64,000 nt of DNA. It comes from Pedobacter aquae (lineage in GTDB: Bacteria; Bacteroidota; Bacteroidia; Sphingobacteriales; Sphingobacteriaceae). Location of the stretch: contig NZ_CP043329.1 of NCBI RefSeq assembly GCF_008195825.1, positions 2,852,001 through 2,916,000 on the forward strand, read 5' to 3'. Under the pieces are notes generated by a model. That model was not told where the DNA came from and made no database searches. It was given only the letters and a program-made list of their open reading frames with translations. A program made the translations under genes and the position numbers. Below, piece by piece: positions 53,481 through 62,691 of this stretch; position 1 is the first letter of the stretch; every line of letters starts with the position of its first letter.

Positions 53481-54545
53481 TTATGCTTTTGCCATGTCAT
53501 TTTTAATTGCCAATTGTTGTGCTACTTTTTGTGCAAGTTCTATATAGGCTTTTGCTACTAAACCCTTATCGGCTAAGATAATAGGTTCACCGCTATCGCC
53601 AGCTTCACTTACGCTTTGTACTAAAGGTAATTCGCCAAGGAAAGGGACATTATATTTTTCTGCCATTTTCTTACCGCCATCTTTACCAAAAACATAATAT
53701 TTATTGTTTGGCAGCTCGGCAGGGGTAAAGTAAGACATATTTTCTACCACGCCTAAAATAGGAACGTTAATGCTATTCATCATAAACATGCCAATACCTT
53801 TAGTTGCATCAGCAACGGCTACTTGTTGTGGTGTAGTTACAATAACGGCACCAGCTATAGGGAAAGTTTGGGTAATGGTAATATGGATATCACCTGTACC
53901 GGGAGGTAAATCAACAATTAAATAATCTAATTCGCCCCAATCAGCATCGTTAAAAAGCTGCTTTACAGCGGTAGAAGCCATTGGCCCTCTCCATGGCACA
54001 GGCTGCCCTGGGTCTGTAAAAAAGCCAATTGATAATAATTTAATACCATACTTTTCAATAGGCTCTATACTGGTTTTTCCATTAACTTCACTTACATTGG
54101 GTTTTGCATCTTCTAAACCAAACATGATAGGTACAGATGGACCATATATATCAGCATCTATTAAACCTACTTTTGCCCCGGTTAAACTTAAACCAATGGC
54201 TAAATTTGCCGCCACGGTAGACTTTCCTACTCCGCCTTTACCTGATGAAACCGCGATGATATTTTTTATTTGAGCAGAAAACTGTGTTTTGGGTGTCGTT
54301 ACACGACTTGTCATGTGGATGTTGAGTACCGCATCTTGACTAACGAAATGTTTAATGGCATTTCTACAAGCGTTCTCTAACATGTCTTTCATAGGACAAG
54401 CTGGTGTAGTAAGCACTACAGAGAAACTGATGTTATGGCCATCAATCACCAAGTTTTCTATCATATTAAGTGTCACCAAATCTTTCTTTAAATCTGGATC
54501 TTCTACATTTCTTAAAGCATCTAATACTTGTTCTCTAGTAAACAT
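53481..54545 (-). CDS. Mrp/ApbC-type Fe-S carrier ATPase
   Basis: 354 residues. An N-terminal MIP18/DUF59 domain (residues 1-80, LRNVEDPDLKKDLVTLNMI) precedes a P-loop domain with the deviant Walker A SSGKGGVGKST (100-110), VGLIDADIYGPSVPIMFG and YLIVDLPPGTGDIHITI. VVENMSYF follows, but the C-x-x-C pair usual in this spot is replaced (MSYFTPAELPNNKYY), so cluster binding may differ. It is a carrier or loader of iron-sulfur clusters. Confidence 0.92.
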   Translation of the reverse strand: MFTREQVLDALRNVEDPDLKKDLVTLNMIENLVIDGHNISFSVVLTTPACPMKDMLENACRNAIKHFVSQDAVLNIHMTSRVTTPKTQFSAQIKNIIAVSSGKGGVGKSTVAANLAIGLSLTGAKVGLIDADIYGPSVPIMFGLEDAKPNVSEVNGKTSIEPIEKYGIKLLSIGFFTDPGQPVPWRGPMASTAVKQLFNDADWGELDYLIVDLPPGTGDIHITITQTFPIAGAVIVTTPQQVAVADATKGIGMFMMNSINVPILGVVENMSYFTPAELPNNKYYVFGKDGGKKMAEKYNVPFLGELPLVQSVSEAGDSGEPIILADKGLVAKAYIELAQKVAQQLAIKNDMAKA

Positions 54546-54673
54546 TGTCTTGTAATTTCTCGTAAAATTAACAAAAGGCTTATAATTAAAATTTTGTTTC
54601 GGCGCTGTTTTTGAGATAATTTGGCATCTTCAATTTTTATATCAAAAGATTTTTATACTTTTCTAAGTATTAT

Positions 54674-56803
54674 ATGAGGTTTTTTACGAGCAGATTTAAG
54701 CAATTCAAATACAAAAAAACAGTCATCATTACCCTATCAGTACTGTTTTTGGTATTTATAGCGGGTGGTGTTACAGCCTATTTAAAGCGTGAAGCTTTAC
54801 TAGAAAAGGTCATTAATAAGGCGGTTAATAAGGCAAAATCTAAGTATAATTTAAATGTAAAAATTGGTTCTTACGCGTTTTCGGGCTTAAGTACTGTACA
54901 TTTTAGTAATATTACCATTATACCAGAACAAAGAGATTCTTTAGCAAACATTGCTGATTTTACTGTGGGTATTAAACTTTTCCCTCTCCTTTTTGGGGAT
55001 GTTAAAATATCTGAGCTAAAGCTTAACGATGCGCTTATTTCTTTGGTAAAGAAAGATAGCATCAGCAATTACGATTTCTTGTTTAAGAAAGATACCACTA
55101 CAAAAACAGAGAAAAAAGAGCTAGATCTTGCAGACTTAGCCAATAAACTTATCCACCAGGCATTAGATAAAATACCTGATGATATGGCTATCCAAAACTT
55201 TAAAATAACCTTTAAAGAAGATACCACCCAACTAAGCATCTTCACAAAAACAGCCACCATTATTGATAACGACGTAAAATCTACCATCATCATCAATGAT
55301 AATTTAGCCACTTGGCATGTAGATGGCACAGCAGAACCTAGCGACCAACAGCTTGATTTAAAACTGTATGCTAACAACAAAAAGGTAGAATTTCCTTACC
55401 TAGAAAATAAATATGGCTTAAAATTAAATTTTGATACCGTAAGAACGGTGATGAGTAGCGCAGAAAAATCAGGCTCTGATTTTGAGATCACTGGAAATTG
55501 GTCTGTTAAAAACTTATTAATTAACCACCCCAAAATTGCTGCTAATGATATTGTAGTACCTGATGGAAGTATAGATGCTAAATTGGTTATTGGGGAGAAT
55601 AGTGTTGCGGTTGATAGCAGCTCGGTAGTGCATTTAGGTAATGCTACCCTTCATCCTTTTGTGAAACTAACTTTAGGAGCGCATAAAATTTACGAGCTTA
55701 AGCTAAAGGCAGAGGAGCAAGAGGCGCAAGAAATTTTTAATGCCTTTCCGCATGGTTTATTTGAATCTTTAGAAGGTATCCAAGTAAAAGGAAAATTAAA
55801 ATATGGCCTTAATTTTTACTTGGATAGTAAAAAACCAGATGATGTAATTTTCACTTCTTCTTTAACCGCCAGCCCTGATTTTAAAATTACCAGATTTGGC
55901 AAAACCAATTTCCAGAAAATTAATAAGGACTTTGTTTATACACCTTATGAAAAAGGGAAACCTGTAAGAAATATCATCGTGGGACCGCAAAATCCAAATT
56001 TTGTGGCCATTGAAGATATTTCTCCGAATATTAAAAATGCTCTTCTAACTTCAGAAGACCCTTCATTTTACTCCCATAATGGTTTTGTTGAAGAATCTAT
56101 CAGGCAATCTATTGCTACCAATTTTAAAGCAAAATCTTTTAAAAGGGGAGGTAGCACTATTTCTATGCAACTGGTGAAAAACATTTACCTCAACAGGCAA
56201 AAAACTCTAGCTCGTAAAATTGAAGAAATATTAATTGTTTGGCTGATAGAGCATGAAAATTTAAGCTCTAAAAACCGCATGTATGAGGTTTATTTGAATA
56301 TTATTGAGTGGGGCAGAAATGTTTATGGTATTGGTGAAGCGGCCAACTATTATTTTGGTAAGCATCCATCGCAATTAAGCATTGGTGAGGCTATTTATTT
56401 AGCTTATATCGTACCTAAACCAAAATCTTCTTTATATGCTTGGCAATCAGACGGCAGCTTAAAATCTTATTTAAGAGGCTATTTTAACTTAATTGGCGGT
56501 TTAATGGTCAGAAGAGGCTATGCCCAACAAGACTCTAGTGTATATGGTTATTATGGCATAAGATTAAGAGAAAGTTTAAGACAACAAATAGCTCCTTCAG
56601 ATACTATTCCGGATAGTTTAGCCCAGGATGATGAAAATAGCTTATTTAACCTCTTCAACATTAAAAAAGATTCTACTGTAGTACCTAAAGAGAAATTCTT
56701 GAAACAACTTTTTGAAGCTGATAAGAAAGATACTGCTTCAAAATCTCAGAGAGAAATAAGACAAGAACGCAGACAAAGAAGAAAAGAAGGCTTAAATAAT
56801 TAG
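54674..56803 (+). CDS. GT51 peptidoglycan transglycosylase without transpeptidase domain
   Basis: 709 residues. An anchor helix (VIITLSVLFLVFIAGGVTAYL) is followed by about 400 residues of AsmA/DUF-like beta-helical repeats (LNVKIGSYAFSGLSTVHFSNITI, FTVGIKLFPLLFGDVKISELKLND). The GT51 domain comes next: ISPNIKNALLTSEDPSFYSHNGF (catalytic Glu-Asp), RGGSTISMQLVKNIYL, and LNIIEWGRNVYGIGEAANYYFGK. There is no penicillin-binding domain; a Lys/Arg-rich tail ends the protein. It would polymerise lipid II glycan strands. The AsmA-like module joined to GT51 is unusual compared with E. coli MtgA. Confidence 0.88.
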   Translation: MRFFTSRFKQFKYKKTVIITLSVLFLVFIAGGVTAYLKREALLEKVINKAVNKAKSKYNLNVKIGSYAFSGLSTVHFSNITIIPEQRDSLANIADFTVGIKLFPLLFGDVKISELKLNDALISLVKKDSISNYDFLFKKDTTTKTEKKELDLADLANKLIHQALDKIPDDMAIQNFKITFKEDTTQLSIFTKTATIIDNDVKSTIIINDNLATWHVDGTAEPSDQQLDLKLYANNKKVEFPYLENKYGLKLNFDTVRTVMSSAEKSGSDFEITGNWSVKNLLINHPKIAANDIVVPDGSIDAKLVIGENSVAVDSSSVVHLGNATLHPFVKLTLGAHKIYELKLKAEEQEAQEIFNAFPHGLFESLEGIQVKGKLKYGLNFYLDSKKPDDVIFTSSLTASPDFKITRFGKTNFQKINKDFVYTPYEKGKPVRNIIVGPQNPNFVAIEDISPNIKNALLTSEDPSFYSHNGFVEESIRQSIATNFKAKSFKRGGSTISMQLVKNIYLNRQKTLARKIEEILIVWLIEHENLSSKNRMYEVYLNIIEWGRNVYGIGEAANYYFGKHPSQLSIGEAIYLAYIVPKPKSSLYAWQSDGSLKSYLRGYFNLIGGLMVRRGYAQQDSSVYGYYGIRLRESLRQQIAPSDTIPDSLAQDDENSLFNLFNIKKDSTVVPKEKFLKQLFEADKKDTASKSQREIRQERRQRRKEGLNN

Positions 56804-56881
56804 CTTTTTAAGCTCCTTAACTATAAAAGGGTATAATTTTTATTAATAAATAGGGTTCATATCATCATAAAACTATTTATT

Positions 56882-58663
56882 ATGGAAAAACATACTTACC
56901 AAACTGGTATTATAGGAAACTGTTCTTACATAGCGCATGTACATAAAAACACCAATATCACTTGGTTATGCTGGCCTAGGTTTGATAGTTCTTTTGTTTT
57001 TGGAAGTATGCTTGACACTAAAAAAGGTGGAGAATTCTCCATAGCTCCTTCATCAGCATATACCTCTAAGCAATATTATTTAGAGAATACCAACATTTTG
57101 TGTACAGAAATCACGACAGAAAGTGGCAGGTATAAGGTAACCGATTTTGCACCGCGTTTTCAACAGTTTGAAAGGTATTTTAAACCTTTAATGCTGATAA
57201 GAAAGGTTCAGCTTTTAGAAGGTAATCCTCATATTAAAATAAAATGCCAACCGGTTTATGATTATGGTAAAAGTGAGCTTGAAGTTATTAGAGGTTCAAA
57301 CCATATTGAATATACTGGTTGTGGCGAAAAGATAAGATTATCTACCAATGCACCGCTTTCCTATATTTTAGAAGACCAATATTTTATCCTTAAAGATACT
57401 TTATACCTTTTTTTAACTTTTGGAGAACCTTTAGAAGGCCCTATACAAACCACGGCAGATAGGTTTTTAAACCAAACTACAAGTTATTGGAGAACATGGA
57501 TAAAACGTTCTTCTATTGGCGATTTTTATCAGGAGCAGGTGATAAGATCGGCCTTAGCCTTAAAAATACACCAGTATGAAGATACCGGAGCTATTATTGC
57601 TGCCAGCACTACAAGCTTACCAGAATTCCCAGGAAGTGGCCGAAATTGGGATTACAGATTTTGCTGGCTCAGAGATACTTATTATGTGATAAATGCCTTA
57701 CACCATATTGGCCATTTTGAGGAAACAGAGAAATACTTTGATTATATAACAGATATTTCTTTTGAAGAAGGTTTACGCTATCAGCCGCTTTACAGTATAT
57801 CCCGACAAAAAAATTTAGTTGAGAAAATTGCAGACCATTTAGAAGGCTATTTAGGAAATGGCCCGGTAAGAATTGGCAACCAAGCTTATGAGCATATACA
57901 GAATGATATTTATGGCCAAGCACTTATTTCTTTATTGCCTTTATATACCGATCATCGCTTTGTTTTTTCAGAAAGAAAAGATTCTGCTTCTTTAGTTGAG
58001 GTAGCTTTAAGAAGGATAGAGCATACCATAGATGAAGTTGACGCCGGCATTTGGGAGTTTAGAAATAGTGCTTATTTACATTGCTATAGTAACCTTTTCC
58101 AGTGGGCTGGTTGTAGCGCAGCCGCAAAAATTGCCAGAACCATCAATGATGAAGCCTTAGAAGAAAAAGCAGTTTCTTTGATGAAAAGAGCCGCAAAACA
58201 TATTGAAGATTGTTATGACCCCGTTCGTAAAGTTTATACACATGCCGTTGGTAGTCCGCATTTAGATGCAAGCACCTTACAGCTGATTATGATGAACTAT
58301 CTAGACCCACAATCTGAAAGAGCAAAAAACCATTTAATAGCTTTAGAAAACGAGTTAAAAACGCCAAATGGCTTATTTTATCGCTATTTACATGCCGATG
58401 ATTTTGGAAAACCAGAAACAACTTTCTTGATATGTGCTTTTTGGTATGTAGAAGCGCTAGCTTGTGTTGGTAGGGTTGATGATGCCATAAGAGAGTTTGA
58501 AAAACTAATGAAATATGCTAACCACTTGATGCTCTTTAGCGAGGATGTTGATGAAGAAACGGGTAGCCAATGGGGTAATTTCCCACAAGCTTACAGTCAT
58601 GTTGGTTTAATGAATGCTGCTTATAGGATTTCTAATAAATTGAATAGGCCTTTGTATTTGTGA
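56882..58663 (+). CDS. Glycoside hydrolase family 15 protein (glucoamylase or trehalase type)
   Basis: 593 residues, no signal peptide, so cytoplasmic. The N-terminal beta-sandwich domain (GNCSYIAHVHKNTNITWLCWPRFDSSFVFGSML) is followed by an (alpha/alpha)6 barrel with GSGRNWDYRFCWLRDTYYVI, the GH15 substrate-binding motif, and SQWGNFPQAYSHVGLMNAAYRI near the end. Family members cut alpha-glucosidic bonds from the non-reducing end, and some are trehalases. Because a trehalose synthase/phosphatase is encoded on the other side of the repeat region, a role in trehalose turnover is plausible, not proven. Confidence 0.88.
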   Translation: MEKHTYQTGIIGNCSYIAHVHKNTNITWLCWPRFDSSFVFGSMLDTKKGGEFSIAPSSAYTSKQYYLENTNILCTEITTESGRYKVTDFAPRFQQFERYFKPLMLIRKVQLLEGNPHIKIKCQPVYDYGKSELEVIRGSNHIEYTGCGEKIRLSTNAPLSYILEDQYFILKDTLYLFLTFGEPLEGPIQTTADRFLNQTTSYWRTWIKRSSIGDFYQEQVIRSALALKIHQYEDTGAIIAASTTSLPEFPGSGRNWDYRFCWLRDTYYVINALHHIGHFEETEKYFDYITDISFEEGLRYQPLYSISRQKNLVEKIADHLEGYLGNGPVRIGNQAYEHIQNDIYGQALISLLPLYTDHRFVFSERKDSASLVEVALRRIEHTIDEVDAGIWEFRNSAYLHCYSNLFQWAGCSAAAKIARTINDEALEEKAVSLMKRAAKHIEDCYDPVRKVYTHAVGSPHLDASTLQLIMMNYLDPQSERAKNHLIALENELKTPNGLFYRYLHADDFGKPETTFLICAFWYVEALACVGRVDDAIREFEKLMKYANHLMLFSEDVDEETGSQWGNFPQAYSHVGLMNAAYRISNKLNRPLYL

Positions 58664-58685
58664 TTTTAAGGAATAATGTTACATA

Positions 58686-58702
58686 AAGGCTGATGAATAT
58701 TT
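58686..58702 (+). repeat. Truncated module of the repeat family
   Basis: AAGGCTGATGAATATTT, the start of the most conserved module (seen again at 59270 and 60041), followed by unrelated sequence. Confidence 0.7.
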
Positions 58703-59087
58703 ATATTTCAGGGTCTTTAGGGCTACTTTATACTTCAAGCAAGGAACAACCATTCATAAAAAACAGTCTAAACCGAAGCACATGAGCAACAATTAGTTTA
58801 TTCGTTAATAGTTGATTAGGTTGTTAGTCCGAAATATCCAATATTTAGGTGTCTTTTTACTTTGTACTTTTGACTTTATACTTAAATAAAGCCTACAGCG
58901 AATATGGTTTTGCGTTCGAGTTTTCACTAACTTTTATAAAGCATTAACAAGCAAAAATAAGCGCTCCCTGTTTTTGAGTGTGGGTAAGGGATGTGCGGCA
59001 AAGGCTCCTGTGGGATTGTTCAGGACTTTATTCATTATTTTTATTCATTTTAAAAGGTATTCATGAATTCGCTAAAGCTTCATTTTG

Positions 59088-59113
59088 GTTCCTTTTGGTC
59101 CCTCAAAAGGAAC
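59088..59113. repeat. Conserved hairpin in copy 1
   Basis: GTTCCTTTTG, six-base loop GTCCCT, CAAAAGGAAC: a perfect 10-bp stem. The same hairpin occurs in copy 2 at 59818-59843 without change. Confidence 0.8.
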
Positions 59114-59269
59114 GAGCCTCGCCGGCGATAGAGGCGGATAAATATTATCATTAAAGATTACTAAGCTAAGTGAAGCTTTTTGAAATGACATTTTCGCACA
59201 AGGCTTTCCGGCCTCATAGGCGGCCAACCCTATTTACTTTTTTCTTGATAAAAAAGTAAACAAAAAATC

Positions 59270-59525
59270 AAGGCTGATGAATATTTGTCGTTTCGTCTAA
59301 ATAAATCTTTAGCCACAATCCTGAGTGGTGTGATTGTTTTTGCTTAATGAAAGTATTTACATCACCCGTCGGATTGTTTTCCGATAGTTCTCTATGAAAG
59401 TTTATGCAAAAGATTTATTTGCCTACACTTCCAAATCTTCATAGGCCGTCCTCGTTCTTCGGTAAATTTTGTTTAATTATTAAAGGTAGTCCCAAAATGT
59501 CTGCTCTAGGGGCTTTTTAATTTTA
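59270..59525 (+). ncRNA. Candidate structured RNA, copy 1
   Basis: The most conserved block of the repeat, about 95% identical to 60041-60300. Differences cluster in three short patches. It contains possible stems ACAATC/GATTGT (near 59316), TCGGA/TCCGA (near 59380) and CTATGAA/TTCATAG (about 59402-59453), and ends in AGTCCC (59488-59493) pairing with GGGGCT (59509-59514) before a T-rich tail, as in a terminator. Whether it is transcribed is unknown. Confidence 0.35.
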
Positions 59526-59817
59526 ACTTTTGATTTTTAACTTTTTAAATCTTCCTACTTCCAGAAAGGAACAACCATTCATAAAAAACAAGCTATCCCG
59601 AAGCACATGAGCAATCCCCCAGAGCCGCAAAGGCAAAAAAACAGAAGCAGAAATTAAAAAATCTTGCACCACCAAGCCTATAGCGAATGCGGTTTTGCGT
59701 TAGAGGTTATGTGAACTTTCATAAATCACTTCCTAGCAAAAATAAGCGCTCCTTGTTTTTGAGTGAGGGTAAGGTATGTGCGGCAAAGGCTCCAGCGGGG
59801 ATTGTTCAGGACTTTTG

Positions 59818-59843
59818 GTTCCTTTTGGTCCCTCAAAAGGAAC
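59818..59843. repeat. Conserved hairpin in copy 2
   Basis: Identical to the copy 1 hairpin at 59088-59113: a 10-bp stem with loop GTCCCT. Confidence 0.8.
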
Positions 59844-60040
59844 GAGCCCCGCCGGCGATAGAGGCGGATGTTTATTGTTTTATAGAGATTGTGAATTAAT
59901 TGGCTATTTCGCTCAGGGCTTTCCGGCCTCATAGGCGGCCAACCCTAGGCACTTTTTTCTTGAAAAAAAAAAGTTCCCAAAAAACGAGGAATGAGTTCAT
60001 GAATGCTTAAGAAAAACCATAACCAAAAAATGAATAATTC

Positions 60041-60300
60041 AAGGCTGATGAATATTTGTCGTTTCGTCTAAATAAATCTTTAGCCACAATCCTGAGTGGT
60101 GTGATTGTTTTTGCATATTGAAAGCTACTACAACACCCGTCGGATTGTTTTCCGATAGTTCTCTATGAAAGTTTATGCAAAAGATTTATTTGCCTACACT
60201 TCCAAATCTTCATAGGCCACACTCGTTCTTCGGTAAATTTTGTTTAATTATTAAAGGTAGTCCCAAAATGTCTGCTCTTTAGGGGCTTTTTAATTTTAAC
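60041..60300 (+). ncRNA. Candidate structured RNA, copy 2
   Basis: The second copy of the block at 59270-59525. The stems TCGGA/TCCGA and CTATGAA/TTCATAG and the final AGTCCC (60259-60264) with GGGGCT (60282-60287) are kept. The terminal loop is two bases longer, which does not affect the stem. Transcription is not shown. Confidence 0.35.
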
Positions 60301-60345
60301 TTTTGATTTTTAACTTATATAATACACACTCATTATTTTAAGTTT

Positions 60346-60371
60346 GGGATGTGCGTCAAAGGCTACTGCGG
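60346..60371 (+). repeat. Partial repeat module next to the trehalose gene
   Basis: GGGATGTGCG then TCAAAGGCTACTGCGG matches the GGGATGTGCGGCAAAGGCTC block of the full copies with a few changes. It shows a third, eroded copy at the right edge. Confidence 0.65.
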
Positions 60372-60388
60372 CAAGCAGTTACTACACT

Positions 60389-62560
60389 CTACACCACAAA
60401 CTTTTTAAGAAAACTGCGTACATCTTCTACGCTATTGATGTAATAATTTGCTGCAGATACGCTGCTTCCTACTTTTATGGTGATGGCTCTTTGAGGGAGT
60501 TGCTGAAAGGTGTCTTCATCGGTATGGTCATCACCTAAAGCCATCATAAAATCAAAATCTTTATCTAGGATATAAGAAAAAGCGGCTTTTCCTTTATTGA
60601 TATCACTACTTTTAATTTCTAAAACCTTGTTTCCGGCCAATACTTGTAAACCCATTTCGCGGGTAAGGTAACGTAAATTACTTTCTAGTTCATTAGCTCT
60701 TAACTCGCCCAAGCCTTTTTCTACTTTTCTAAAATGCCAGGCTAAAGAAAAACGTTTTTCTTCTATAAAAGAACCCGGTGTACGGTCTGAGTAGGCTTCT
60801 AACATAGACCTCACTTTAGTTTTCCAATTGTCAGATAAGCCGGGTATAGTTGCCCAATATTGGCCGTTTATTTTTTGCCAGGCGCCATGCTCAGCAATTA
60901 AATCAATATCTAAATGGCCAAACCATTGCTCTAGAGTTTCGTATTTTCTACCGCTAATAATGACCAGTTGATTACGAGCATCGGCATTTAAATCTTTTAA
61001 AAGTTCATACAATTCCTCATCAGGGTAAGCTTTATCAATCTCGGCTTTAAAGCCAACCAAAGTACCATCATAATCTAGAAAGAAAACCCTTTTTTGTGCT
61101 TCTTGCATTTGCTTTACAAAGGTTTCTTGTAGGTTAGCATTTACACTTTTTGCTTTTCTAATACCCTCTGCTACTTTAATATCTGCTAATTGATCCATAA
61201 ATATCTTTACCCAATGGTGTATATCAAACTTGTTTACTAAATCTTTTAAAGCCAACATTCTAGATTTTTGCTCTTCTTCTGGCATTTCTATAGCTTGGAT
61301 GATGGCTCGGTACATCTCGCCCAAATTATTAGGGTTAACAATAAGCGCATCGGCAAGTTCTTTAGAGGCCCCTGCCATTTCACTTAAAATAAGAACGCCC
61401 TTATCTTTTCTGCTTGCAATGTATTCTTTGCTTACTAAGTTCATCCCATCTCGCATCGGGGTAACCAAACAAATATCTGCCCGGCTGTATAAAGCCACTA
61501 AGGTTTCTACCGGAAAAGAGCGATAGAAATAATGGATAGGATGCCAAGATGATGTTCTGAAACGAGCATTGATGTTACCAACCATTTTATCAATATCATC
61601 TCTAAGCTCTTTATACTGTGCTATACTATCTCTTGATGGCACTACAATCATGTGTAAAGAGATTTTCTCTATATACTCTGGGTTATCTGTTAAAACTTTC
61701 TCAAAAGCCATGAGGCGTTGTAAAATGCCTTTGCTATAATCTAGCCTATCTACAGAAAGTATCACTTTAGAGTCTTTTAAAATCTCGTTATAATTGGCTA
61801 TTTCTTCTTGTACTTTGCTGTCTTTGCTTAGGCTTTCAAATTTTTCAGCATCAATACCCATCGGGAAGGCATCAATTAAAACATTTCTATCTGCCACCTG
61901 AATGATGTTTGCTGTTGCATGAACAGGAATAGAACGTGTTGCCGAACTGGTAAAATGCCTCACATCATCGTAAGTATGAAAACCAATTAAATCAGCGCCA
62001 AGCATCCCATTTAATAATTCGGCCCGCCAAGGTATCAACCTAAAAAGCTCAAAAGATGGAAAAGGGATATGTTGAAAAAAGCCTATGGAAACATCTTTTA
62101 ACTCGTCTCTTATTAATTTTGGGAGCAATAAAAGTTGGTAATCATGTATCCAGATGGTATCGCCGGGCTGTGCTATAGCCAAAACTTCTTGTTTAAATTT
62201 CTGATTTACCGCTTGATAATAATCCCAATATTTTTGCTCAAACTGGGCGTAGGTACTCATGTAATGGAAAATGGGCCAAAGTATTTCGTTAGAAAAGCCT
62301 TCGTAATAGTTCAAAATTTCTTCCTCGCTTAAAAAAACTGGTAATAGGTTTTCCTTTTGGAGAAGCGCTATTACTTGGGCTTTCTCCTCATCATCATTAA
62401 TTTCTGTACCGCACCAGCCTATCCAAATATTATCGTCTTGTTTATAGACCGAGCCTAAACCAGTTGCCAAACCTCCTTCGCTCACTTTAAGGGTAAAACT
62501 GCTTTCCTCTTTAGAAATTTTTACGGGTAATCTGTTAGATACGATAATGGTTCTGCTCAT
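60389..62560 (-). CDS. Bifunctional trehalose-6-phosphate synthase/phosphatase
   Basis: About 723 residues from ATG 62560 (MSRTIIVSNRLPVKIS). The N-terminal GT20 synthase domain (to about residue 480) shows GWCGTEI, WIHDYQLLLLPKLIRD, SVDRLDYSKGILQRL and PMRDGMNLVSKEYIASR. The C-terminal HAD phosphatase domain shows FFLDYDGTLVGF (nucleophile Asp), VIISGRK and MALGDDHTDEDTF. It makes trehalose from UDP-glucose and glucose-6-phosphate in two steps in the cytoplasm. TPS-TPP fusions are common in Bacteroidota. It faces an MscS gene in divergent orientation and a GH15 gene across the repeat region, a setting for osmotic stress. Confidence 0.96.
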   Translation of the reverse strand: MSRTIIVSNRLPVKISKEESSFTLKVSEGGLATGLGSVYKQDDNIWIGWCGTEINDDEEKAQVIALLQKENLLPVFLSEEEILNYYEGFSNEILWPIFHYMSTYAQFEQKYWDYYQAVNQKFKQEVLAIAQPGDTIWIHDYQLLLLPKLIRDELKDVSIGFFQHIPFPSFELFRLIPWRAELLNGMLGADLIGFHTYDDVRHFTSSATRSIPVHATANIIQVADRNVLIDAFPMGIDAEKFESLSKDSKVQEEIANYNEILKDSKVILSVDRLDYSKGILQRLMAFEKVLTDNPEYIEKISLHMIVVPSRDSIAQYKELRDDIDKMVGNINARFRTSSWHPIHYFYRSFPVETLVALYSRADICLVTPMRDGMNLVSKEYIASRKDKGVLILSEMAGASKELADALIVNPNNLGEMYRAIIQAIEMPEEEQKSRMLALKDLVNKFDIHHWVKIFMDQLADIKVAEGIRKAKSVNANLQETFVKQMQEAQKRVFFLDYDGTLVGFKAEIDKAYPDEELYELLKDLNADARNQLVIISGRKYETLEQWFGHLDIDLIAEHGAWQKINGQYWATIPGLSDNWKTKVRSMLEAYSDRTPGSFIEEKRFSLAWHFRKVEKGLGELRANELESNLRYLTREMGLQVLAGNKVLEIKSSDINKGKAAFSYILDKDFDFMMALGDDHTDEDTFQQLPQRAITIKVGSSVSAANYYINSVEDVRSFLKKFVV

Positions 62561-62691
62561 AATATGAAAGGGATAAACTTTGAAAATCACTTTTAGAAAA
62601 CAAAAACCATGCAAATGAAAATCACAACTGCAAATCCTCTAATTAAAATTTAGCATGACTATTGCCTATTTACCTCAAAAAACACGCATTT

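Larger units (their letters stand above)
58741..59545 (+). repeat. Large modular repeat, copy 1
   Basis: Shares, in the same order, at least eight blocks with copy 2: AAGGAACAACCATTCATAAA; AGCGAATATGGTTTTGCGTT; GCAAAAATAAGCGCTCC; GGATGTGCGGCAAAGGCTCC; a 10-bp stem hairpin (59088-59113); GGCTTTCCGGCCTCATAGG; and the long block from 59270. Blocks differ by few bases, while the sequence between some of them is unrelated or missing, for example 48 bases before the hairpin. It also holds an 11-bp hairpin of TTTACTTTTTT and AAAAAAGTAAA at 59233-59260. Confidence 0.85.
59566..60315 (+). repeat. Large modular repeat, copy 2
   Basis: Same blocks and order as copy 1, offset by 771 to 825 bases. The unit lacks about 48 bases before the hairpin, but has an extra segment with unrelated sequence around 59625-59670 and another around 59965-60040. 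Copy 2 starts 20 bases after copy 1 ends, so the pair is tandem. Confidence 0.85.
58664..60388. other. 1.7-kb non-coding region between convergent GH15 and trehalose genes
   Basis: No credible gene is present; short open frames near 59687-59932 fall inside repeats. The region contains a tandem pair of a modular repeat, flanked by partial modules, described in separate entries. Base composition is mixed, with GC-rich hairpin blocks in AT-rich spacers. Confidence 0.85.

Noticed and set aside
59687-59932. Short open frames on both strands in the repeat region
   Set aside because: They lie within the hairpin-rich repeat, lack a start context, and the copy 1 counterpart is not open over the same length.
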